Source: Anas platyrhynchos | Lineage: Eukaryota > Chordata > Aves > Anseriformes > Anatidae | Length of the DNA stretch: 64,000 bases | Direction: 5' to 3' | Assembly: GCF_047663525.1 (NCBI RefSeq) | Contig: NC_092602.1 | Location: 2,115,501-2,179,500, forward strand | In this document: positions 12,010 through 22,100 of the stretch, piece after piece | How positions within the stretch are numbered: the stretch's first letter is position 1 | Layout of the letters: each line of letters begins with the position of its first letter | Position numbers and translations under genes: made by a program | Notes under the pieces: model-generated | Seen by the model: only the letters and a program-made list of their open reading frames with translations | Told to the model about the DNA's origin: nothing | Databases searched by the model: none

Positions 12010-12310
12010 CGCCGCCACCGCCAGCACCGCGTACGCCGTGCGCCACGCCCCCAGCTGGGCCACGCCCCCTTTGCGTAGCCATGCCCACCAATCGCTTTCG
12101 CCACGCCCCCTCCATTCATCACCACGCCCTCTTCATTCATAACCACGCCCACTTCCATTCACCACCACGCCCCTTTCATTCATAACCACGCCCACTTCCA
12201 TTCATAACCACGCCCTCTTCATTCATAACCACGCCCACTCTCATTCATAACCACGCCCCCGCCAATCATAACGCGCCCTCTCGCCTCGCCCCCCTGCACG
12301 TGCAGCCCGA
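12010..12310 (-). promoter_or_regulatory. ALDH2: ALDH2 promoter and 5' UTR
   Basis: Immediately upstream of the ALDH2 start codon on the minus strand. It contains a tandem array of CCACGCCC boxes (12040-12260), CCAAT pentamers at 12088-12092 and 12262-12266, and the palindrome TGCACGTGCA at 12295-12304 with a CACGTG E-box core. A CCAAT/NF-Y site is a reported feature of the human ALDH2 promoter; binding here is inferred. No TATA box is evident. Confidence 0.65.
12060..12262. repeat. CCACGCCC tandem array in ALDH2 promoter
   Basis: Roughly ten imperfect units of about 20 bases, of the form ATTCATAACCACGCCCACTT, covering the region just upstream of the ALDH2 first exon. Each unit has one CCACGCCC or close variant, a GT/GC-box type site recognised by KLF/SP zinc-finger factors. 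Spacing is close to two helical turns. Confidence 0.85.
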
Positions 12311-15300
12311 GGCACGCGGCGCGGCCGCCCCGAGCGCTCCCCCCCCCGGGTCCCGGTGGCTCCAGCCCAGCCCCGGCCGTGGGTTTCGCACCGAGGGGAC
12401 GTCCCCGGGGAGCTGCAGCCTCCGAGGCTCGGGCTGGGACCCCGCTCGCTGCAGGATGAGGGGGCGAGAGGCGTAAAGGCAGCTGCAGGCTCCTGGAGTC
12501 CTCCTTCAGAGCCCAGCGCCTGGGGGAGGTCGGGTTTCATCCTGTGGCTCCAGCAGGCGCAGCTCAGGTTGCAAAGGCTCCCCTGCAGCCACACGGTCTC
12601 GGTGCTGAGCAGCCAGCGCAGCTGTCCCAGGGCCCTCCTGCAGCTCCCCTCGTTCCCCTGGCAGCTGAATAGGGCTGTGAGAGTGTGCCCGTGCTGGGGG
12701 AGCCAGCACCAGGCATTGTCACACACATCAGTGCAGGGACACTGCCACATCCCACTGTCCCCAGCAGAGTGTTTCCAACCAGAGCGAAACGGGCAGAGGA
12801 CACCGAAGAGTTGAACTTTTTAATCTGGTGGATTCCAAGAATTACATCCAGCACTTGAATTAATACCAGAGAACATGAAAAGAGCCCAGGAATTAGCACA
12901 GTCACAAGCCCCCTGTCCTCCCTGCTGCTGGTCCGTGTGGAGCACTGGAAGCCCCCACTGGTCTACGTCACCCCTGATCCTCAGGGAAACCCAGAGAGAT
13001 CCACCACAGCCCTGGAGCCATTGAGTCCTCCCCATTCCTCCCAGTTCCAGGGCCTCCCCAGAAGCCAGAGTCCTCCAGGAGTTCCCCACCACTGGAGCCT
13101 CAGCACCCACGGGGTGCTGGAGATGTGCTGAAGGAGAGAGGCTCTGCTCCATCTTCATTCCCAAACCCAGCACTCGCACCCCTGGCCCTGCTCTCCCCAC
13201 TGCAAGGCTCCGTGCCTGCAGCCTCATGACCAAGGGATGGAATTTGCCCCACAGCTATTGAGCCCAATGGCAATAAAGGCACTGAGCCAGATAACAGAAA
13301 TGCCTCTGAAATTCAAAAGCTCACAGGCTGCAGATAACACGACCCCTCCCACGCCAGAGGGGCCGGTTTGGTCTCACATCCAAGGCTCCCCAGCTCTGTT
13401 TTGGAGCATGCTGTCCTGCGGGGCACACGGGACCTTTGGCCAGATGTGGGACTTTCAGCTGGACGTGGGGCTCGGGCCTGGGCTGGGGTCTGCACAGCTG
13501 CGATGTTCTGCTCCTGAGACCTGTGTGAGAGTGAAATCCACGCCCATGCAGGGCAAGGAAGGGGCTGCAGAACCAGGGAAGCACGGCAGCAAATGCCCCA
13601 GCTCCTTCCAAATGCCCTATCCTCGTTGGGGATCCCAGAGCAAACAGGACAAACCACCCCTTAGGCTCTTTGGCCCTAGGCTGTGTGACATTCCTGCTGT
13701 GGTCTTCTTGTCCCCAAAAGGCTGGTGTCCCCCTGCTGCTTTATCTGGGCCACAGGAGGATCAGCTGAGAGGTGTACGTGCCTGCTCACCTGGCTAGCCT
13801 GATCCACGGCCTGCCCAGTCAGCATCGGAGACACGGCTCTGGCTCTGGCACTCTGCCTGCTGGAAGGGGACGAGACACATTACATCCTTCTCCGTCCTCC
13901 CCTGGCTCTTCCCCAGCCGTGACAGTGCAGCCACAGGCCGGCTGTTTCGGCCACACACACTCATGTTTGCTCAGAGAGAGGCTGAGCTTTGCTGTGCTCC
14001 CCTCGAGAAGCTCTCCCCGGGGAACTGGGAGCATGGGCAGCCTCTGGGACCTGAGCGTTCCCGTGCAGGGCATGGCAGGATCAGCCCAGGCACTGCTGTG
14101 TTCAGCTGAATTTCATCTCGCAGGGACAAACCCTGCCCCGCAGTGCCAGCTGGCCCTTTCCCTTGGCCCTTGCCCAGCCTGGGAGTGCTCTGACAGCCCT
14201 TGGCCAGGCCTGCTCAGCTGTTTAAGGCCCCACTGCTGTTATCTTTTCTCTGCAGGCAGCAGCACCCCACCCCTGGCCTCCTCCCCCAGCCTTTAAAATG
14301 TCCTTCCACAGCTGACACAGGGCAAGGGTGATGTCAAGGGAAAAAGCAGTGGGATGGACAGGGAGAGGGCAGAGATGAGAGGGATGGGGGGGGCTCCACC
14401 ACAAGCCCAGGGCATGGAGGAGGGACAGAGCAGCAGCCCTGGGGCTTGAAGACCTGGGAACTCTCCCCCAGGTGTGAAGATGAGTGTCTGGAGGAAGGGT
14501 GAGGAGATGTGCTCCTCTCAGCACTTCCAAACTGCCTGCAGCCTGTTTCCTCTCCTCCGTCTTCTCGGGGATTAGCTGCTAAGCACCCTGACACGCTGGT
14601 TTTTGCTGCGTGAGCACAAGGAAACATTTCTGAAAGGCTCAGCAGCAGACGGATTGTGTTTTTTTGGCAGTTACAAGGCAGTTAAGTAACCCACTCGCAT
14701 TCGATAATGTCACCGGAGTATGCTAAGAGCCCAATCTGGGCAGCAACTCGAGGAGAGCGATGTTTGCTTTCATGACACGCTCTGGGAATGATTACTTACG
14801 ACACCACTCCCAGCAAATCTGTTTGGACCATGAGCCAGCCCAGAGCCACAGGCACACTGAGCAACCCTGCGTCCATCAGCAGCACTGGGAAGTGGCAGCA
14901 CAGAGAAATCAGTTAGCAGAGCCCGGGCAGGGGACCCAGGTGTCCTCGTACCTGTTTTTGGCCTGTCCTGCCTTGCACTGGCAGAAAGAAGAGATGTGTC
15001 GTTAAAATTCTATCCTCTGGGACTTGATGGTACCCTCTCACTGACCCCAAACATGACCTGGTGAGTCATTTTGGTAGCTGCTTTCTGCCTCCTCACCACC
15101 ACACCAGAAAGAACCAAGATCCTTCTGTTCTGAGGACTCAGGGCTGCAGCAGCACCCGCTACGTTTGGGAGAGCTCAGGGCCAAAGTGCAAGCAGCATCC
15201 CAGAGCCTGCTCTGCCTGATCACACACTTATCTCCGAGCAGGGATAAGTTGTTTGCTGACAGGGAGCCTGCAGGGACAGCCCCTGCTGGGAGAGCAGGCT

Positions 15301-15556
15301 AAGAGAACAAAAACGAGGAAATGTGGAGCATGCCAGCAGCTCCCTGCCCTACCCAAGGGTCATCCCCAGCCAGTGCACCAGGAGGAACTGTTACAAAGAG
15401 CATTAACTCGGTGTTAAGTCAGCCTTTCCCACTCAGAGACAGCCCTGCCAGGGGAAGGGAGTGAACAAGCAGTGGGCTGGCAGCACAGGAATGAGAAGTC
15501 CCAATTTCTGGGCCTCCATCAGCATTGGTGGCAGTGCTTTTGGGGGAGCAGCCCCA
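12311..15556. other. Interval between ALDH2 promoter and the last confident ACAD10 exon
   Basis: In human the ACAD10 acyl-CoA dehydrogenase exons would lie here, downstream of the APH module and before ALDH2. Reading the minus strand in three frames I find none of the strong family signatures (F-A-M-T-E-P, K-W-W-I-T-G, R-L-G-P-G-R, A-D-G-P-D-E-V-H). One weak exon-like match is listed separately at 13790-13859. An exon-like minus-strand segment at 14800-14884 has good borders (acceptor CTTCCCAG, donor GTAAGT) but no recognisable product. A minus-strand ATTAAA occurs at about 12818-12823. The rest holds nothing I can name. Confidence 0.5.
13790..13859 (-). pseudogene. Possible relic of an ACAD-domain exon
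   Basis: A 70-nt minus-strand segment with acceptor CCTTCCAG and donor GTGAGC. One frame reads A-V-S-P-M-L-T-G-Q-A-V-D-Q-A-S-Q, which can be laid over human ACAD10 M-V-A-P-S-M-A-S-R-V-I-D-R-A-I-Q with V, P, D, A and Q kept and the exon ending at the same Gln. The segment before it is about four to six residues shorter than human. The match is short and could be chance. If real, it indicates decay of the dehydrogenase module. Confidence 0.25.
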
Positions 15557-15562
15557 TTTATT
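15557..15562 (-). terminator. ACAD10: Candidate early polyadenylation signal for ACAD10
   Basis: Minus-strand AATAAA about 65 bases past the stop codon that is reached when exon 12 is read through its GT donor. It offers a natural end for a transcript carrying only the HAD and APH modules. Confidence 0.45.
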
Positions 15563-15627
15563 GCAGCTGGCCTGGCAAAAACCTGCTCATCTGGGAAGGG
15601 AGTGCCAGCTTCTGCAACTGCTGTTTC

Positions 15628-16136
15628 CTAGGATATGAACTCCGTACTAAGCAATTTCTCCAAGCCACAGGACTCTGAGCGCCAAGTGTCTGATGTGATT
15701 AGGAATGCAAAGGCTCTTAGAGGCATGCCACGACCCTTGTGTAAGGGAGCAAAGCTGCTGTAGGAAGGAAGATGCCTCACCTTTAGGTCTAGAAGAGGTC
15801 GCAGAGTCCACCTGAGCTGGGAAATCAGCAAACTCCACTGGACTTCCAAGATCCTTTCCAGCTTGTAGTAAAGACCCTGGGCCATCCCCAAGAGGCCACT
15901 GAGGGAAGTGATGGGGGGGACCTGGAGCACGGAGGCAGCCCCAGGACACGGCCAGGTGCCACAGCTCCTGCTGAGGAACGGCCCCTGCCTGGCCCAGGTG
16001 CTGTAACGCCGTGCAGAAGGCTTTGCAGCAGGGAGGCTCTCGAACACACGGAATCCTTCTTTGATGGCAAAGTCCCAGGCCAGGTCTGCCACGAACTCTG
16101 CGTGCTCTGGGCGGCTTTCACCTGGGGCTGGCCTCC
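15628..16136 (-). CDS. ACAD10: ACAD10 exon 12: end of APH module, possible terminal exon
   Basis: Starts G-R-P-A-P-G, then [20 protein letters not shown], and Y-S-T-W-A-R, all matching human ACAD10. Further on, [11 protein letters not shown] resembles human E-L-Y-H-R-L-K-H-F-M-E at the start of the dehydrogenase module, and then similarity stops. A GTGAGG donor lies at 15780. If it is not used the frame runs 50 more codons to a stop at 15628-15630. Confidence 0.7.
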
Positions 16137-19100
16137 CTGGGGACAGGAGAAGAATAAGATACCCGTGTGACACAGCCACATCCCAAACAGAGCCACGTGT
16201 CCTCATCCACGCCACCACAGAAGGACTCGGGGAGACTCTTCTCCAAGGAATTTGAAAATACCATCTTTTTCTCTGATAAAAACTCCCCAGGCCAGACCTG
16301 ATGTATGCAGATAAACAGCACCAAGAGCCCCCACCACCTCCCTGCTTCCCAGTTGCTTTAAGGCTGGGGCTTCCTTCAGAAGTCTGAGAGCTCCACCTGT
16401 AGGACACGTCTCTGGGCTCTGGCCTCTGCTCAGTCCTCGCAAGAAAGAAGTGAGCACCCAACAACCTCTGATCAGCACAAAAAGCAAACACAGACCTTGC
16501 ATCCACCAAAAAAAGCTGCAGCAGGGGAAGCGCCCTCTGTGTGCTCCCCTTTGGACCTTTTTAATGTTTGCAGGACACGACTGGACCACCAAACGTGCTA
16601 TCCTCAAAGCACAAGGCTGCCTTGCTCTCCTGCTGACCCAGCAACCTCCCAGGCACATCAGGCTTTGCTTTACTGCCCAAAATTTCAGAGACCTGCGCAG
16701 AACTGGGCCGCGTGGTTGGGCTCCTCACCTGCCAGCGAGCTTTTGTAGCGTCCCTGCAGCACTGCGGCCAGTCGGAAGAAGGCAAAGGCCATGTAGAAAT
16801 GAAAGTTCACGGGCAGCTCCACTCCCCTGTGGCCGCAGTACATCTGGCAGTACTCCTCTGCAGTGGGGACCCCCAGGTGCCCCCGATCCCACCTCGCTGA
16901 GCCTGGAAGACACGAGGGGCAAAACGAGTCAGCAGGAAGCAGGCAGCTCGGCGCTTCCTAGGGGAACCAGGAGCCTTGTGGCAGAGCCCTGCAGGGGCTG
17001 CAGTGAGAGGGAGAAGAATCCAGACTGGTTTTTGAACACGGTTCTGCTCCCTGACAACGCTCTGCGTGCAGGACCACGGGGCCAGCACCAAGCAGGATTT
17101 GTGGAGCACACAGCAGGGCTCACACCAGGGGCATTTCCTCAGCACACAGGCAGCAGGCAGGAGACAAACTGGGGATGGGGTGATCGTGGCACAGGGACCT
17201 GCACGTGCAGAAAAATGCTCTGCCCTGGAGGAACGTAGGGGTCTTCGGAGAAAGGGCAGAGCAGGGAATATGGTACAAGATCCACAGCGCTTCTGAACTG
17301 CAATGAGCCAACTGTCAGCTGAGCTCTCTAAGGGCAGGAGCTAATCTGTTTCAGAACTCTGGTTCCTCTCTGTGTGTCAAATGTGCCTTTGCCCCTCTCT
17401 GTACCTCTCGGTGTGTTAAAGTGAGGTGGCAGGAAGAAGGCCATACAGTTATTCGCCAAATCGGAGATGGGATCTCCTAGAGTTGAAAGCTTCCAGCCAA
17501 GGACAGCAAGGATTTCTGGCCTGTCTGGGTGAAAGACCAGGTTGTCCACCCTGCATCAGAGGGAAAAAGAGATCAGAAAAGTCTCAAGAGGGAGAAAAAA
17601 AAAATCCCAGGGCTCAGCAGCAGTATGTACCTTCCAGTGCTCTTCACTCTGTGCAAAAATTGCTGAGTCCTCTGAGAGGTTATGCAAGTGAAATACAATT
17701 TCTGCAAGCACAGGTCAGGGAGGACAGAGATTACTCAACAGTGAGCTCCCTGGTTAATGGTGAACTGAACTGCACTTTGAGGAATGAAACCCAGCTATGT
17801 GGGGCCTTGGATCATTAACATGTTCCAGGACAGGCTGGCCAAAAAGCAAAGCTGGCAAGTCCCCATCCAGGGAGATCTTCTGGTCACTTTAAGGGCACGT
17901 GGTATCTCGAGGCCCTCCCCTGTGGTGTCCTGCAGTTTGTGTGCAGGACAGCCTTCAACAATTTGACCCCCAGGAGAGGGCAGCAGCCCACTGAGGATGA
18001 AACAGAGAGGGCAGTGATCCTGCCAGGGCGCAGAGAGCACCTCTGACCCCAGCCACACCGCTCTTGAATGGTTTGATGTCTAAGACTGGCAGCAGGCACG
18101 TTTTGCTGTACCTCCTGCAACGCCTCAGCAGCCTCACAAAGTCTACAAACACCAAACAGCATTGCTACCTGCACCAGCACTGAGTTCTGAAGATTGCAGG
18201 CACAGTTTGTGATTCCCCAGCATTTGACCAGCGTTTGTGCTGTCAGTTTCTGTCCCCAGTTTTCCTGGGAGAGGATCAGCAGGGGGAAAATACGGGAGCA
18301 TTTTTGCTCCCCCTCTGCCACCTAGGAGGTGTTCCACAGAAATGCCATCAGCCAAGCAGTACCTGAAGTCACCGTGCACAACTGTCACCTCCTGAGAGTC
18401 AGGAAAATGCAGAGGCAGCCACTTGATGAGCCTCTCCATGGCTGGAATGACATGAGTTTCCACAGCTCGATACTGCTTTGTCCAGGAATCAACTTGCTGC
18501 TGAATGTAATTACCTGTAACAAGGGAACGAAAGCTCTCAGGGAAAAGAACGCGTACAAGGAGCTTTCAGAAGAGATATATAAAAGAAACGTGCTGAAACA
18601 GTCCAACAGCTAAGAAGATCTCAGTCTAGCACTCTGAGAGAAGCTACAAGAGTTTAATTGCGATTCCCAGGGGTCCCATACATTCATAACTGGGCACTGG
18701 ATTTGATATTCTGGTAGAAATAATCAAATCCTGGCCAAAATTTAACTTCTCCACCAACTCTGAGAAGCTGAGGTAGCCCTGCAGGCAGTCTGGAGGAGCT
18801 GACAAGTCACTCCTACAGCTTTTGCAGTTCTTGCTGGTGGCAGGAAGCTCTGGGGGATATGAACAGGAAACACAGACCTGGAGAATTTCAAGCAGCTTTC
18901 CACATACCCTCCAAGAGGCCTGGGGATGCAGGCACTCTTCTGCACACCTTTGCTTTCCCCAGGTCTGGTCCAAGTCCTGTACTTGAGCCTGTCCCTTGAA
19001 ATGCTGCTACCCAGGAAGAGAAAACAGTGACAGGGACACAAAGCCTTCTCTCACCACGCTCCCCGTAGTCCTGCAGCCGGGCTGCTCTAAGGTCTACGCT

Positions 19101-22100
19101 GTGGATTTTGGCGAGGACTCGGCTCATGGCAGCGTAGGCAGCCCCCCGCTGGCTGGGCAGCAGCGCTGGCAGGGAGGCGTCGCTGTAGATGTGGCCGGCG
19201 CGGTGCTCCATCAGGTAGAAAGGTGCCCCAAGGGTGCTGGGGAAGCAAAGTGGAACTGGTGTGTCCAAGGTTAATCCCGCTACCTACCACCTGCAGGTCT
19301 CACCTGCACCAGGAAGAAGCCCCCAGGCCTTACCTGCACTCTGAGGGGAGGAGCAGCCTCAAGAGCACTGCTCCCTGGGCGCTCGTGCCCAGCTGTGGCC
19401 TGAGCTCAAGCCTAACTCGTGCTGCCTGGTGGCACGTGGCTGTGGCACGATCAGTGCAGCCCCTCCAGCCCCCAGAAGCTGGCAGTTAGAAAAATCACCT
19501 CCTTACCCGAGCACACCGAGTCAGGGGGAAGCACTACAGCATTTTTACAGAGGAAGAGAGCATTTTGATTAATTGCTAAAACACGGATGCGCCTAAAACA
19601 AGCCAAGAATGGGCAAACACTGATTAGATCAGTGCAATTTAGAAGTTGGGGCTGGGAGACACAGCAGCTCCCGGGGCAGATCCCAGCAGCTGGTTAGCAG
19701 CAGGCAGTGATGCTACCACGGAGCTGAGCATGGCAAACACCAGCACAGCCATGGGAAAGCTCCCCTCTTCTTGGGGGAATCTGGCTGAAGCTGACAAGTG
19801 GGGAGGGAAAGCTGAGGGACAAGATTACCTGCTGTCCTCACAGAGAGCAAGTACAGTGGGAACAGGAACACCAGCCTCAGAGAGTGCCTTCAGAACCCTG
19901 CCAGGGCAAGTCAGAGAGCTGATTCAGCACAGAAAGGCATTAGGGAATCAATACTCCAACGGCACTGTTGTTAGGCAGATGCACAATATTAAAACAAGTC
20001 CTGTGCTCAGTGTTACATACACTAAAGTAAGGTGACTCGAGGTGGGGGAGAGAAGCACGCCAAAATCTTTGTCTCAGCGGCTCGAGACCAATCCAATACA
20101 CTTTGGGAAATCACAGGAAAATCGCCACAGACCTCCAAAAGTGCTGCTGCTCAGCTGCCGAGGCAGAGATCTCTGGCACAGCAAGCTGGTTTGGGACTGC
20201 AGTCTGTGCCAGTCAGCTGGCAGGAGGAGCAGAGCTGCCTTCTCACCTGTATTCTCTGCTGACAGCAGGGCCTGGGGGAAGCTGGCCGTCGGGGAGCGCC
20301 TTCTTCAGCACCAGTGAGTGACCTCCAAACCTGACGTAAAAGGTCTGGGCAGCCCGGCCACGGCCAAACTGCCGTAACACCAGAGGACCTGGAGAGATCA
20401 GAGCAGAGGGGCAGCAGACAGAAGCAGTATCTGGGATTATTTCTCACCATTTCTACAGGTTTTACTTTCCTTTCCCATGCTTGGTTCTGGAAACTCATTT
20501 GTAGCAGTCAGGAACCTACACTTTGCTCCTCAGCCACGGACACCTGCGGAGCACAGCAGCAGCTCACAGATGGACACAGGTCAGGAATATTCCTGGCATC
20601 TCTTTGGCAACTTGTGCTCAACACCTCCCAAATAATGAAGTCCTAAAATGTTGTTTCCCAACCCAGTAGTGACGGATGACTGAAACCTGAGTGGCTGCAA
20701 TGCCTGCTTGGAGTTCAAGAACCTTTCCTTAATATTATTTTCAATCCATCTGCCATGGGACAGAAAGAGCCAATGGCTCCAGGATATGCGAGCGTTCAGG
20801 CTGAAGAGCAAGAAGTGCTGCACTACCTGTTGCCTGGTCGCTGAAGACATTTTCAAGGTACTTTTGCAGACGATCTTTTGGAATCTCCATGCTTGGTCTC
20901 ACTGAACAAGTATATGGCACAAAGCCTTGTAAAGGAAAGCCCAGATGGGTTTCCAGCTCTTTGAGTGCTACTTCTAGATCATCGACCTGCAAGCAGGAGG
21001 GAGGGAGTTAGAAGATAAAATTGCCTAGGAAAGAAGGAGCTCTGCATGCTTGTGAAGCATTTACCTGTGAGCTCAGTGGCTCTGATTCACTGAGACACGC
21101 AGGAATTCAGTGGTCAGCCTCAGCCAGCACCAAGTGCCTTTACCAGCACTCGCTGAGCCTCCCACCTTGCTCTCTGTCCCCACGATGTACCTTTCACAGT
21201 GACATTGGCACTGTGAGCTTGGGCTGGGATAAAAGCTGGAATTCCCCATGTGCCATCCCAAGGAGTTCTTCCCACCAGTCCCGTACTTTCCCTTGTCCCA
21301 GTGGTCCCTTCACCCAAGTAAAACCCCTGTGCTCTCTATCTCCAAAGCCTGAGTGTTAACCATTGCCCAGGTGACAGATTCTTGAAGCCTCAGTTTCCAG
21401 AAGTGTATTATTTAATAAATCATCCTGGAGGAATAAGGACAGGCTGAAACAAAAGGCTTGGCAACATGAGTCTGCCACTTTTCCATTTGGAAATCCTGAG
21501 CCACTCCAGTCAAACACAGCTGCTGGGCTTAGAAACCGTGCCCACGCCTTGACCTGGTTCCACTGCTTTGTACCTTCACTGTTTTGATGCCGAGCTGGGC
21601 TGCTGTTTGGAGGCTCTGGCTGCTGCTGTCGAGGAAGATGGATTCCTGAGGCTGAACGTCCAAGCGCTCCAAGCACAGCTTGTAGACACGAGGATCTGGC
21701 TTGCACTTTCCTTCCTGATGAGCTTCGACTACCTGTGGCGACAAGCAATGGGTTATGCACGCGCCTGCTGTGACCACAACGTCTGTGGAGAACAGGAGGA
21801 CAGCTACCAACCACACCGCAGCAATCTTCACAGCAGGAAGGTTATTGACCATCATCATCTGCCCAAATTTGGATCCACAAAATACACTTACATATATGCA
21901 AAATATTCTTACATATATACGTGGGGTTTTGTGGGCATTAAGCAATGAATTTTCAGGTGCACCAGCACCTGCCCCTCACTCAGACCCTCCTCAGGGCCCA
22001 GGCACTAGAGCAAGCTGTGCCAGGACACGTCTTCACTGACTGCTAATTGTACATCTGCTAATTGGTGCTGCTGGAAGCCTTTCCCTTGCTACCTGCACGT

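Noticed and set aside
12010-12063. Alternative upstream ALDH2 start giving M-A-Q-L-G-A-W
   Set aside because: In frame, but the following Met gives a leader beginning M-L-R like human and of better fitting length; the added residues fall in the promoter-proximal segment.
11280-12185. 301-codon plus-strand frame over ALDH2 exon 1
   Set aside because: Antisense to ALDH2 exon 1 and running through the intron 1 minisatellite and the promoter array; the repeats keep the frame open.
14800-14884. Minus-strand exon-like segment with good AG and GTAAGT borders, one frame reading V-L-L-M-D-A-G-L-L-S-V-P-V
   Set aside because: No convincing match to any ACAD10 segment, and it reads a stop when joined in phase to exon 12; not enough to call an exon.
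15480-15560. Minus-strand L-M-E-A-Q-K-L-G-L-L-I-P-V-L-P resembling the ACAD10 segment E-K-A-K-A-E-G-L-W-N-L-F-L-P
   Set aside because: Resemblance is loose, the flanking residues do not continue the alignment and no clear splice borders frame it.
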